Shown piece by piece: positions 9,142 through 18,061 of a stretch of 64,000 nucleotides of DNA. Made by a program: the position numbers and the translations under genes. Every line of letters begins with the position of its first letter. The stretch's first letter is position 1. The DNA comes from Atlantibacter hermannii (GTDB lineage: Bacteria > Pseudomonadota > Gammaproteobacteria > Enterobacterales > Enterobacteriaceae): contig LR134136.1 in NCBI GenBank assembly GCA_900635495.1, forward strand, positions 1,488,001-1,552,000, written 5' to 3'. The notes beneath the pieces were generated by a model. It was not told the DNA's origin and searched no databases. It worked only from the letters and a program-made list of their open reading frames with translations.

Positions 9142-9989
9142 ATTGAAAACGATTACCGTCATCGGCGCGGGCGGCAAAATGGGAATGCGTATTTCAGCGA
9201 ATTTCCAGAAGAGCGATTATCACGTTTTCTACTGCGAAAACTCGGCCCGCTGCGCAACAACAGGTGACCGGAATGGGACGCGAGCTTTCCGACGCGCAAT
9301 CCGTGGTGCCAGTGAGCGACGTGGTGATCCTGGCGGTGCCGGATATCGTGCTTGGGAAAGTTTCTGAAATTGTGGTGCCGCAGATGAAACCGGGCGCGAT
9401 TTTGCTGACGCTCGATCCGGCCGCCGCCTACGCTAACCTGATTGCCCAGCGTGACGGTATTGAATATGCGGTGGCGCACCCGTGCCATCCATCGGTTTTC
9501 CTTGAGCGTTACACCAAAGAAGAGCATGCCGATGCGTTTGGCGGCGTGGCGGCGGTGCAGCACGTTGCGGCGTCTTACGAGACCGGCAGCGAAGAGCAGA
9601 AAGCGGCACTGAGCAATGTCATCAGCTGCATGTACGGCCCGGTAGAACAGGTGCACTGGGTCACGGTAAAACAGCTGGCTTATCTGGAGCCGACGCTGGT
9701 GGAAACCGTCGCCTGTATGGTCGGCGCGTTTATGAAAGAGGCGCTGGATGAAACCGTCAGGCACAGCGGCGTGCCGGAAGAGGCCGCCAAAGCGATGCTG
9801 TACGGTCATATCCAGATTGCGCTGGCCGTGGCTTTCCGCGCCACCAATCCGTTCTCTGATGCCTGCATGATAGCCATGGAATATGGCCGCGAGAAAATTG
9901 TGAAGCCGGACTGGAAAGTGATTTTCGAGGAGCAGGAACTGGATAAAGTGATTGCCCGGATGCTCAAAATCGATAGCATCAGGCGTTGA
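9131..9989 (+). pseudogene. apnO: PGDH_C-type oxidoreductase, frameshifted; probable D-apionate oxidoisomerase
   Basis: NAD(P)-linked protein with Rossmann motif VIGAGGKMGMR at residues 10-20 and a helical C-terminal domain of the phosphogluconate-dehydrogenase C-terminal type. An extra G at 9244-9245 breaks the frame after about 38 codons; without it the protein is 285 residues (YCENSPAAQQQ continuing to VSDVVILAVPD). In characterised D-apionate clusters this family member (ApnO) oxidises and isomerises D-apionate to 3-oxo-isoapionate, the substrate of the preceding OiaC-like protein. Last structural gene of the rightward operon, followed by a GC hairpin. Function by family and context; the indel may be an error. 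Confidence 0.7.
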
Positions 9990-10000
9990 TAAGCGACTCG

Positions 10001-10020
10001 CTGCCACCTTCGGGTGGCAG
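10001..10020 (+). terminator. Hairpin after the catabolic operon
   Basis: Perfect 8-bp stem CTGCCACC / GGTGGCAG closed by a TTCG tetraloop, 12 bases after the apnO-like stop. No T run follows, so it may protect the mRNA end or terminate only partly before the regulator gene. Confidence 0.55.
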
Positions 10021-10115
10021 CGTACAGTTTCGGCATAATGTGCTCTTTCTGGTATAATTTGCGCAACTTAACAGAGTATTCATTACTTCCCCCCTCATTG
10101 GAGAACGCGCCTCGC

Positions 10116-11078
10116 ATGGATAAATCCAGCCAGAGTCAGGATTTTGAACTACTCACCGAGATCGCAATTGCGTACTACTGCGATGAGGTGACTCAGGAAG
10201 AGATCGCGAATCGTTTTGGTTTTTCCCGCATTAAAGTAGGCCGCTTGCTTAAGCGCGCCAAAGAAGAGGGCATTGTTGAGATCAATGTCCGCTATCACCC
10301 GGTTTTCAGCACCCAGCTCGAAAAGCAAATGCAGGAACGCTTTCCCATCAGCCGCGCGCTGATCGCCCTCGATCATAACGATGAAGACGAGCAGCGCCGT
10401 CAGGTGGCCGCCCTGGTCTCCGGCTATCTGGCGAATAATTTGCGCGACAATATGGTGGTGACCGTCGGCCAGGGGCGTAACGTGGCGGCGGTGGCGGAAT
10501 ACACCAGTCCGATTCAGGCGAAAGATTGCCGCTTTATCTGCGGGATCGGCGGTACGCATCGCACCGGCGATGTTATCAATGCTGACCATATCAGCCGCCT
10601 GCTGGCGAAAAAATTCGGTGGCAGCAGCGAGTCGCTGTATGCGCCCGCTTATGTGGAAAACCCCGAGCTGAAAGCCGCGTTGATGCGCAACGGCACCATC
10701 AAAGAAACCCTCGATCGCGCCCGCAAAGCGGATATCGCGCTGGTGGGCATCGGCGATATGAATGAGAACAGCTATATGGTGAAGCTGGGCTGGTTTACGC
10801 CGCAGGAGATTAATGACGCCAGCCTGCACCAGGGGGTAATTGGCGATATCGCGGGCTATGATTTTTTTAACGCCCAGGGCAAACATGTGAATACGGTGAT
10901 GGATGACCGGGTTATCGGGCTGAATGTGGAAGAGCTACGCCAGATCCCCTGTGTTATCGCGATCGCCTCCGAAAACACCAAGGCCATGTCGATTATGGGC
11001 GCATTACGCACCGGCGCGATTGATGTGATCGCCACCAGCGCGCGCAATATCCGCACGATACTGAGCATGACCCAGTAA
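10116..11078 (+). CDS. SorC/DeoR-family sugar-binding regulator (EryD-like)
   Basis: 320-residue transcription factor. The start at 10116 (MDKSSQSQDFELLTEIAIAYY) is chosen because the helix-turn-helix EVTQEEIANRFGFSRIKVGRLLKRAKEEGIVEI then lies near the N terminus, as in the family; a GGAGA ribosome site precedes it. The rest is the SorC sugar-phosphate-binding domain, with VVTVGQGRNVAAVAEY and ICGIGGTHRTGDVINAD. EryD of erythritol operons is a relative. It probably responds to a four-carbon sugar phosphate and binds the divergent region at 4.1-4.4 kb. It has its own 126-base upstream gap and ends at a terminator. Confidence 0.85.
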   Translation: MDKSSQSQDFELLTEIAIAYYCDEVTQEEIANRFGFSRIKVGRLLKRAKEEGIVEINVRYHPVFSTQLEKQMQERFPISRALIALDHNDEDEQRRQVAALVSGYLANNLRDNMVVTVGQGRNVAAVAEYTSPIQAKDCRFICGIGGTHRTGDVINADHISRLLAKKFGGSSESLYAPAYVENPELKAALMRNGTIKETLDRARKADIALVGIGDMNENSYMVKLGWFTPQEINDASLHQGVIGDIAGYDFFNAQGKHVNTVMDDRVIGLNVEELRQIPCVIAIASENTKAMSIMGALRTGAIDVIATSARNIRTILSMTQ

Positions 11079-11092
11079 CGCGAAAAGAGATG

Positions 11093-11125
11093 AAAAAAGG
11101 GAGCCGTTTGGCTCCCTTGTTGTTT
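11093..11125. terminator. Bidirectional terminator between regulator and iutA
   Basis: Stem GGGAGCC / GGCTCCC with GTTT loop, preceded by six A and followed by TTGTTGTTT. It can end the rightward regulator transcript and, with a T run on the other strand, the leftward receptor transcript. Confidence 0.85.
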
Positions 11126-13322
11126 AGAACAGGACGGAATAATTTAACCCAAAGGTGCGTCCGCGACCTTTATAGGTGTAAAGATCCGCTGCGCCGTAGG
11201 TTGGGCTATACAGTCCCGGCGCACGCTGCCCCCAGGTGGTGGTGTAATCTTTATCCAGCAGGTTTTCCACGCTAAAGCTCACTTTACCCACCGGCAGGTT
11301 ATAGCTGCTTAACAGATCGATGGTGTTATAACCGTCGATTTTTTTACCCGCGCTGTCGGATAAATCGAAGGTTTGCTGGGACTGAACGCGTAATGTCCAG
11401 TCGCCCGGCGCCCAGGCCACGTAGGCGGTGGCTTTCGACGGGCTGGCGGCGTCAATGGTCAGTTTCTCCCATTTACCGTCCTGTTTGGTTTCCGATTTGA
11501 TGACGTTAAAGGTGGCGCCAGTGCTCCAGTCGCTGTCGGTGAAGAAATAATCCAGCGCGCCTTCCAGACCGTAAATACGACGTTCGTCATCGTCGAGATT
11601 AATGGTCATGTCGGTTTTGTTAATGGAAATGGTCTTGTCGGAAATCGAGTAATACGCGGCCAGTTGGGTGCGCAAATTATCGCCGGTATAACGCCAGCCG
11701 AGCTCAAATGCATCGACTTTAATGCCGTCCAGCCTGGAGTCGTTGACGTTAACACTGTTCAGCAACTGGTAGTGGCCGTTGTTCAGACGATAGGTGCCGG
11801 AACCGTAATACTTCGCCAGATCCGGGATCTCAAAGCCCTGGGAGAAGTTAAACCACGCCTGCTGGCGTTCGGTCAGGTGCGCCAGTAACCCGGCGTTAAA
11901 CAGGAAATTGTTGTAATCGGTTTTTCCGCCCGGCACGGCATCCGCCGAGGTAGCGGCGCCCGTGGCGATCGCCTGCTGCTGCGCGTAGCCAACAAAATCA
12001 TCCACTTTGTTCTCGGTGTGCTGGTAGCGCACCCCGCCGCTCAGGGTAAAGACAGAGTTGATGTCGTAGCTCGTCTGCATGAACGGGGCGAGGTTGGTGA
12101 TGCTGTAGCTCGGGTAACGTCCGACGTTATAGCTGTCTTCCAGCGTCATACCGCCGGACTGCTGGGCTTTCGCCAGGTCAAAGAATTGCTGGTTAGCGTC
12201 AAACGTTTCATGTTCGGCGTCCACACCGTATGTGAGATCCAGACTGTCGAACAGGGTGCTGTTGAGCGTTAACTTACCGCCGTAGAAATCGGTCTTCTGC
12301 TGGGATGCACCAATGCTGGTTACGCCGGTGCGGCCCAGGGTCGGGAACGGATAAAAGGTCAGGGATTCATCGCGGTAATAAATCTGCGCCACCAAATCCT
12401 GGCCCCAGAAATCGGTATTGGAGTATTGCAGGTTGATTAAATGACGCTCGGTGGCCGGGATGCGATCGGAATCAAGGTTATTCGCATTATACGCTTTGCC
12501 CTGGCCGGTTACCGCCGAGAAGTTGCGTCCCAGGAACAGGCCGTGATCGCCATCGGCCTGGCTTTTGTAATACTGAGTGGTGAGCTGGAGCTGTTGGGTT
12601 TCATTAATATTGATCGTCCCGGTGCCCATCACATCGAGTCGATCGGAGTACTGAAGGCCAGTTTGGGTGTTATCAATGATGACTTCATCACCCTTACCAT
12701 CATACCAGCCACCAAAGCGCTGATAAGAGACGGACATACGGCCCGAGGCATTATCATTTCCGCCGCTCACCGCTGCCGCGACGTTTTCATCGTGATCGTT
12801 ATGGCTGTTAAACCCGCTTTTGCCGCCGAGTTGCAGTTCGACTTCCTGCTCCGGCTGGCCTTTTTTGGTCACAATATTAATCAAACCGCCGGTACTGCCG
12901 CCGCCGTACAGCGAGGTTGCGCCGGAAATGACTTCAATACGATCGATGTTAAACGGATCGATCGCGTCCAACTGGCGGCTGTCGGTACGTGAAGAGTTTA
13001 AACGTACGCCGTCCACCATCACCATCATTGAACGGCCACGCATGTTCATACCGTAATTGGTGCGCCCCTGGCTGCTGACATCCATCCCCGGGATCAGTTG
13101 AGCAAGGATCTCTTTGATCTCTTTGCCGCCCTGTACCTGTTGTTCGATTTCCTGTTTCTCAATGACCCAGGTAGTTTGCGCCATATCGGTGGCGCTGCGA
13201 TGCGCGCGGTTAGCGGAAACTACCAGAGTTTCTTCTTTGGTATCCGCGGCGAAGGCGGGAGTGGAAAGCATGGCAAGCAGTACGGGGTTGAGCACCCAGA
13301 GGTTACGGCGGTTGGCTATCAT
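11124..13322 (-). CDS. iutA: TonB-dependent ferric aerobactin receptor IutA
   Basis: Outer-membrane receptor of 732 residues. Signal peptide ends at TPAFA|AD, followed by a TonB-box-like ETLVVSA, the plug domain (NYGMNMRGR, DGVRLNSSRTDSRQLD, GATSLYGGGSTGGLINIV) and a 22-strand barrel ending FGLNYSVLF. These stretches match E. coli plasmid IutA closely over the full length; FepA and CirA do not fit. No aerobactin biosynthesis genes (iucABCD) are nearby, so it likely imports siderophore made by other cells or encoded elsewhere. Divergent from the reductase gene across a Fur-box-like site. Confidence 0.9.
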   Translation of the reverse strand: MIANRRNLWVLNPVLLAMLSTPAFAADTKEETLVVSANRAHRSATDMAQTTWVIEKQEIEQQVQGGKEIKEILAQLIPGMDVSSQGRTNYGMNMRGRSMMVMVDGVRLNSSRTDSRQLDAIDPFNIDRIEVISGATSLYGGGSTGGLINIVTKKGQPEQEVELQLGGKSGFNSHNDHDENVAAAVSGGNDNASGRMSVSYQRFGGWYDGKGDEVIIDNTQTGLQYSDRLDVMGTGTININETQQLQLTTQYYKSQADGDHGLFLGRNFSAVTGQGKAYNANNLDSDRIPATERHLINLQYSNTDFWGQDLVAQIYYRDESLTFYPFPTLGRTGVTSIGASQQKTDFYGGKLTLNSTLFDSLDLTYGVDAEHETFDANQQFFDLAKAQQSGGMTLEDSYNVGRYPSYSITNLAPFMQTSYDINSVFTLSGGVRYQHTENKVDDFVGYAQQQAIATGAATSADAVPGGKTDYNNFLFNAGLLAHLTERQQAWFNFSQGFEIPDLAKYYGSGTYRLNNGHYQLLNSVNVNDSRLDGIKVDAFELGWRYTGDNLRTQLAAYYSISDKTISINKTDMTINLDDDERRIYGLEGALDYFFTDSDWSTGATFNVIKSETKQDGKWEKLTIDAASPSKATAYVAWAPGDWTLRVQSQQTFDLSDSAGKKIDGYNTIDLLSSYNLPVGKVSFSVENLLDKDYTTTWGQRAPGLYSPTYGAADLYTYKGRGRTFGLNYSVLF

Positions 13323-13403
13323 CGATTGTTATTCCATTAAGAGTGCCCGCCCACGGTGAATGAAGGTAAGCACAACGGTTGTAAATACGGTAAGCAGTAT
13401 TGG

Positions 13404-13430
13404 TTATTATTCTCATAATGATATTTATTC
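13404..13430. promoter_or_regulatory. Fur-box-like operator between iutA and sip
   Basis: TTATTATTCTCATAATGATATTTAT in the 227-base divergent gap resembles overlapping Fur 7-1-7 units (consensus GATAATGATAATCATTATC). Iron repression of both flanking genes is expected. Identified by eye, not scored. Confidence 0.65.
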
Positions 13431-13549
13431 CATTTACAAAGACAAGCATTTTTGCAATATTCAGTTTCATTTTCCGCGGAAATTTCCTTATTTATTGAGC
13501 GGTTATAGACCCCCTGTGACCGCTGGTCGTAACAAGGAACCTCATTACC

Positions 13550-14434
13550 ATGTCTGCCAGCTATCGACTCTTTGAACTCAGCCTGAAATCCCGCCATCAG
13601 ATTACGCCTTCGCTGTTGCGTTGCGTATTTACCGGCGACGACGTGGCGCAAATGAAACATGAAGCGCCGGATCAACGCATCAAACTGCTGTTCAGCGAGA
13701 ACGGCGCGTTTCCAGAGGGATTAGGGCAGGGGGATAACTGGTATCAGGATTATCTGGCGTTGCCGAAAGCGAATCGCCCGGCCATGCGTACCTATACGTT
13801 GCGCGCGCTGCGGCTGGACGAGCGCGAAATGGATGTCGAGTTTGTGCTGCATGGCGAAAATGGCCCGGCTTCACGCTGGGCGACGCATGCGAAACCTGGA
13901 GATCGATTACTGGCGGTAGCGCCGGATGCGGCGTTTGACGGCGACAGCGGCGGCTATGAATGGAACCCGCCTGAAAATATCCGCCAGGCGCTGTTGATCG
14001 CCGATGAAACCGCGCTGCCGGCGGCTACAGGGATTCTCGAACAACTGGCAAATGCGCAAAATCCGCCACAGGTACAGGCTTTCTTTGAGGTCCCTTTAAC
14101 GGAAGACATTCTCGACATGAGCGCATATGGCTTTGCCACTATCCACTGGATTGCCCGTGAGCGCGCAGGCGTGAAGCGCCACGGCGAGACGTTGCTGGAA
14201 GAGGTGAAAAACAGCGTGGATATTCCCGACTGGGCGCAGCGTCAGGCGCAGTCGCTGGCGTCCAGCAGTCTGCTTGAAGATGAAATCTGGGAGCGCGCCG
14301 ACGGTGAAAATCCCTTTTATGCCTGGGTGGCGGGGGAGTCTACAACGGTCAAAAACCTGCGTCGCTATCTCACCGGCGAGCGCGACCTGGATCGTGCCTG
14401 CGTGAATTTTATGGCCTACTGGAGCCATAAATAA
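13550..14434 (+). CDS. Siderophore-interacting protein, FAD-dependent ferric-siderophore reductase
   Basis: 294-residue cytoplasmic reductase of the ViuB/SIP/YqjH family, which frees iron from imported siderophores. The flavin-binding RTYTLRAL motif (RxYT) is near residue 80 and the SIP C-terminal domain carries FYAWVAGESTTVKNLRRYL. Start at 13550 follows AAGGAACC. Divergent from the aerobactin-type receptor across a Fur-like site, so receptor and reductase form one uptake-release pair. Much longer than E. coli YqjH but normal for this class. Confidence 0.88.
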   Translation: MSASYRLFELSLKSRHQITPSLLRCVFTGDDVAQMKHEAPDQRIKLLFSENGAFPEGLGQGDNWYQDYLALPKANRPAMRTYTLRALRLDEREMDVEFVLHGENGPASRWATHAKPGDRLLAVAPDAAFDGDSGGYEWNPPENIRQALLIADETALPAATGILEQLANAQNPPQVQAFFEVPLTEDILDMSAYGFATIHWIARERAGVKRHGETLLEEVKNSVDIPDWAQRQAQSLASSSLLEDEIWERADGENPFYAWVAGESTTVKNLRRYLTGERDLDRACVNFMAYWSHK

Positions 14435-14439
14435 CGCCG

Positions 14440-15111
14440 TTACGCCAGCGGCGCGATTAACTCCGCCCCCTGGTTTTTGATATTTCCCACGCTGCGCGTA
14501 ACCGGATGCCAGGTAAACTCGCCCGCCGGGATCGCGCCTTTTTTAGCGATATCTTCCGCGTCTTTACCGCTTGTCTCCTGGCTCAACCAGGCTAATGCCG
14601 CAGCGGGGGTGAGAACCAGCGGGCGTCTGTCGTGAATATCAATCAACCCCTCGTCCGCGGCGGCGGTCACAATCAAAAATCCTTCGTTTTCATCGCCGCG
14701 TTCAAACGGTGCGCTGCCGATGGCGGCGAAAAATAGCGGCTTGCCATCCTTGCGATAAATAAAATATGGCTGCTTTTTGTCGCCTTCTTTTTTCCATTCG
14801 AACCAGCCGTCGGCGAAAACAATCGCCCGGCCATGTTGCCACAGAGGCTTAAACATGCGGCTGGATGCGGCAGTTTCGACGCGGGCATTGATAAGCGGTG
14901 GTTTATTCCACCAGCCTGGCGCATAGCCCCAGTGCACAGGATCGAGATGGAGTGTTCCGTCACGCTCGTTTAACAGCAGTACTTTGGTGCCGGGTGCGAC
15001 GTTATAGCGGCCCAGCGGCTCGGGATCGTAGGGAATATCGCGTTCTATGTTCTCAGCCAGCTCGTTGAGATACGCTTCACGCGTTTGCGCCTGGGCGAAA
15101 CGTCCGCACAT
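14440..15111 (-). CDS. yedK: YedK, SRAP-domain abasic-site DNA-protein crosslink protein (HMCES homologue)
   Basis: Shields abasic sites in single-stranded DNA by a thiazolidine crosslink. The start at 15111 puts the catalytic cysteine at position 2 (MCGRFAQAQ) after Met removal and has the ribosome site GGGAGGTGATT; the longer frame to 15255 would hide this cysteine. 223 residues, normal length. Motifs: YNVAPGT, INARVETA, CRAI-like HGRAIVFADGWFEWKK and the late histidine in DIHDRRPLVL. Ends 5 bases from the convergent reductase gene. Confidence 0.93.
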   Translation of the reverse strand: MCGRFAQAQTREAYLNELAENIERDIPYDPEPLGRYNVAPGTKVLLLNERDGTLHLDPVHWGYAPGWWNKPPLINARVETAASSRMFKPLWQHGRAIVFADGWFEWKKEGDKKQPYFIYRKDGKPLFFAAIGSAPFERGDENEGFLIVTAAADEGLIDIHDRRPLVLTPAAALAWLSQETSGKDAEDIAKKGAIPAGEFTWHPVTRSVGNIKNQGAELIAPLA

Positions 15112-15160
15112 AATCACCTCCCGTAGTTTACAGAAAGTATAGGCAGCAAATCGCAGGCAT

Positions 15161-15192
15161 AAAAAAACCAACCGCAATGGGTTGGTTTTTTT
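15161..15192 (-). terminator. Terminator attached to the displaced tRNA-Pro 3' end
   Basis: Stem CCAACC / GGTTGG in A- and T-rich flanks, with the T run on the leftward strand. It lies just downstream (leftward) of the tRNA-Pro 3' remnant, where a tRNA terminator is expected. Probably the original proL terminator cut off from its tRNA when the island integrated. Confidence 0.75.
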
Positions 15193-15193
15193 C

Positions 15194-15217
15194 AGGGAAT
15201 TTTGGTCGGCGCGAGAT
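15194..15217 (-). repeat. Displaced 3' end of tRNA-Pro; left boundary repeat of T6SS island
   Basis: agggaattttggtcggc at 15194-15210 is identical to 46743-46759, which covers the CCA end and flank of the intact tRNA-Pro; the next bases differ at one position and then match cgaga. A tRNA tail with terminator but no tRNA body, 31.5 kb from the intact gene, marks an integration site. Beyond it the tRNA similarity fades. Confidence 0.8.
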
Positions 15218-15977
15218 AGGTGGAATCGATACGCTAAGGTGTTTTTTATGAACATTTTTTTGTTCAGAAAATGGTGTTGCGTCTGACCAATAGCCTGATT
15301 GAATCGTTTAATGAATGTGTGTTCTCTTCATTTATATACTGCCTGTTGATTCCGTGCTTCGAGTCTCAGATGAAGCGAGCCGTTTGCGGTTGATCTACTG
15401 CCCTGCATAATCATGATTTCAGAAATCCGCAAACGTACTTTTCCCTGGGAAGAAAGGCCGGTGAGTTTACCAATCCAACAACAGTCCTGCGAAATACCTG
15501 TACAAATAAATACCCGCGTTAACAGAGCATGATGCCGAATTTGTATTTTTTATCCTGATTTATCAAAATGCACAATATATTTATATTCGGTAATGGACTT
15601 TTTTCTGATACGGCCTGTAATAAAACAGGCTAAATGTAAGCTTTTACTGATATAAATATTATCAATGTCAGTAGCAATTATTGATTGCTAATTTAATTGC
15701 TTAACGTCAGTAAAAGGATTTCAGTGTGAACTTTAAAATGGTTTTATTACCAGATGAACAATTTGCTTATTTTGTATAAAAGCAGTCAATGTTTCGCATC
15801 TTCTGTACCATTACGGTAATCATCACAATGTTAATTTTTGGACTAAATTTCCCAGATGTTGTCCTGTTTTGGATTTTATGACTCTTTTATTTATCAATGA
15901 TGGCTTTTTGTTCTAACATGATTTTGTAAAGAAAGGCCAGTTCACTCACTAATCATTTCTCAGGGAAAGGGAATGCT
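15218..15977. promoter_or_regulatory. AT-rich non-coding leader of the T6SS locus
   Basis: 760 bases without a credible gene on either strand. It holds several inverted repeats: AGCAAT-TATTG-ATTGCT at 15673-15689, TTTTACTGA (15642) facing TCAGTAAAA (15707), and GCCTGT/ACAGGC near 15613-15630. It likely contains the tssB promoter and silencer-type (H-NS) AT-rich DNA; no specific regulator site can be named. A ribosome site (CAGGGAAAGGG) precedes tssB. Confidence 0.5.
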
Positions 15978-16468
15978 ATGGCTGATACGTTCCAGAATGA
16001 AGTGCCTAAAGCACGTATAAATCTAAAATTGAGTCTGCATACGGGGGGCGCGCAGAAAAAAGCTGAATTGCCGCTAAAGCTCCTTACTGTCGGTGATTTC
16101 AGTAATGGTAAAGAATCCCGGCCATTATCTGAAGAGAAAAAATCAACGTTAACAAAAATAATTTCAACAGCGTACTTTCAGAATTTAATCCAGTAGTGAA
16201 TCTCACTGTACAAAATACTCTGGCAGGAGAGGGTTCTGAAGAAAGTGTAAAGCTGAGTTTCTCCGATATGAAAGACTTCGAACCTGAACGGGTTGCCCGC
16301 CAAATTCCCCAACTCCGCGCTATGCTGGCAATGCGTAATTTATTACGCGACCTCAAATCCAATCTGCTTGATAACTCCACTTTCAGAAAAGAGCTCGAGA
16401 ACATTCTTAAAGACCCGGCGCTGTCCCGGGAATTACGCGACGAAATGAGTGCGCTTGCTCCGAAATGA
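15978..16468 (+). pseudogene. tssB: T6SS sheath small subunit TssB, frameshifted
   Basis: Forms the contractile sheath with TssC. N-terminal part MADTFQNEVPKARINLKL and LPLKLLTVGDFSNG is typical. One A is missing from the A run at 16154-16158; adding it restores NNFNSVLSEFNPVVNLTV and the remainder to LRDEMSALAPK, 163 residues, the normal length. As sequenced it gives a 72-residue piece and a second frame from 16196. The indel lies in a homopolymer, so a sequencing error is likely. First gene of the T6SS operon, nine bases before the region of tssC. Confidence 0.88.
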
Positions 16469-16510
16469 TATTCGGAGATGTCTTTTAATGGATTAACCGA
16501 GAGAATGCTG

Positions 16511-18046
16511 ATGTCTGTTAATACTGAAACTGGTTCTGCTCAGGGGCAAACCACCTGCCTTACACAAGAGAGCGTTTACGCTTCCCTGTTCGATAAAATC
16601 AATCTCACACCCGCGTCAAGCCTGGGCGATATCAATGCGTTTCTGGACGATGCCGCGCTATCGGATACCCCGGCAGGCGAACGTCTGACCGCAGCGATGC
16701 AGGTGTTTATGGATTGTATCCGTAAATCCGGGCAGCAGGTGGAAAAACTCGACAAAACGCTGATTGACCACCACATCGCTGAGCTGGATTATCAGATTAG
16801 CTGCCAGCTTGACGCGGTGATGCACCACCCTGAATTCCAGAGAGTGGAATCCCTGTGGCGCGGCCTGAAACAGCTGGTGGACAACACGGATTATCGCCAG
16901 AACGTGAAAACCGAGATTCTGGACATCTCAAAAGACGACCTGCGCCAGGACTTCGAAGATGCGCCGGAGCTGATCCAGAGCGGTCTCTACTGGCACACCT
17001 ACACTGCCGAGTATGACACCCCGGGCGGCGAGCCGATTGGGTCGGTGATCTCCGCTTATGAATTCGATGCCAGCCCACAAGACGTGGCACTGCTGCGCAA
17101 CATCTCCCGGGTGTCTGCCGCCGCACATATGCCGTTCATCGGGTCCGTTGGCCCGAAATTCTTCCTGAAAGACTCCATGGAAGAGGTCGCTGCGATTAAA
17201 GATATCGGCAATTACTTTGACCGCGCCGAATACATCAAGTGGAAATCCTTCCGTGACACTGACGACTCGCGCTATATCGGGTTGGTGATGCCGCGCGTGC
17301 TGGGCCGTCTGCCGTATGGTCCGGACACCGTGCCGGTGCGCAGCTTCAACTACGTCGAGCAGGTGAAAGGCCCGGACCACGAGAAATACCTGTGGACCAG
17401 CGCGTCGTTTGCCTTTGCATCCAATATGGTGAAGAGCTTCATCAATAACGGATGGTGCGTGCAGATCCGTGGCCCGCAGGCCGGCGGCGCGGTGAAAGAC
17501 CTGCCGATCCACCTTTACGATTTGGGGACCGGCAATCAGGTGAAAATCCCGTCTGAGGTGATGATCCCGGAAACCCGCGAATTTGAATTTGCTAACCTGG
17601 GCTTTATCCCACTGTCTTACTACAAGAACCGTGACTACGCGTGTTTCTTCTCGGCGAATTCCGCCCAGAAACCGGCCCTGTATGACACCGCCGATGCAAC
17701 CGCCAATAGCCGCATCAACGCGCGCCTGCCGTATATTTTCCTGCTGTCGCGCATTGCGCACTATCTGAAGCTTATTCAGCGCGAAAATATCGGTACGACG
17801 AAAGATCGCCGTCTTCTGGAGCTGGAACTCAATACATGGGTAAAAGGACTGGTCACGGAAATGACCGATCCGGGCGACGAGTTGCAGGCCTCACACCCGC
17901 TGCGCGATGCGAAGGTGGTGGTGGAAGATATTGAGGACAACCCGGGTTTCTTCCGCGTGCGTCTGTATGCGGTGCCGCATTTCCAGGTAGAAGGGATGGA
18001 TGTGAACCTGTCGCTGGTTTCCCAGATGCCGAAAGCGAAAGCGTAA
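16511..18046 (+). CDS. tssC: T6SS sheath large subunit TssC
   Basis: Sheath protein partnering TssB. The start at 16511 (MSVNTETGSAQG) is chosen for the GAGAG element 7 bases upstream; 16505 and 16478 are possible in-frame alternatives, the last with no spaced ribosome site. 511 residues. Family landmarks: LWRGLKQLVDNTDYRQNVKTE, MPFIGSVGPKFF, VMPRVLGRLPYG, the IRGPQAGGAVKDLPIHLYD stretch and the C-terminal PHFQVEGMDVNLSLVSQMP. Confidence 0.95.
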   Translation: MSVNTETGSAQGQTTCLTQESVYASLFDKINLTPASSLGDINAFLDDAALSDTPAGERLTAAMQVFMDCIRKSGQQVEKLDKTLIDHHIAELDYQISCQLDAVMHHPEFQRVESLWRGLKQLVDNTDYRQNVKTEILDISKDDLRQDFEDAPELIQSGLYWHTYTAEYDTPGGEPIGSVISAYEFDASPQDVALLRNISRVSAAAHMPFIGSVGPKFFLKDSMEEVAAIKDIGNYFDRAEYIKWKSFRDTDDSRYIGLVMPRVLGRLPYGPDTVPVRSFNYVEQVKGPDHEKYLWTSASFAFASNMVKSFINNGWCVQIRGPQAGGAVKDLPIHLYDLGTGNQVKIPSEVMIPETREFEFANLGFIPLSYYKNRDYACFFSANSAQKPALYDTADATANSRINARLPYIFLLSRIAHYLKLIQRENIGTTKDRRLLELELNTWVKGLVTEMTDPGDELQASHPLRDAKVVVEDIEDNPGFFRVRLYAVPHFQVEGMDVNLSLVSQMPKAKA

Positions 18047-18061
18047 GGCGGGGCCGCAGAG

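Noticed and set aside
11124..13322. Receptor as FepA, CirA or a vitamin B12 receptor
   Set aside because: Motifs across the whole length follow IutA, including NYGMNMRGR and the GLNYSVLF end.
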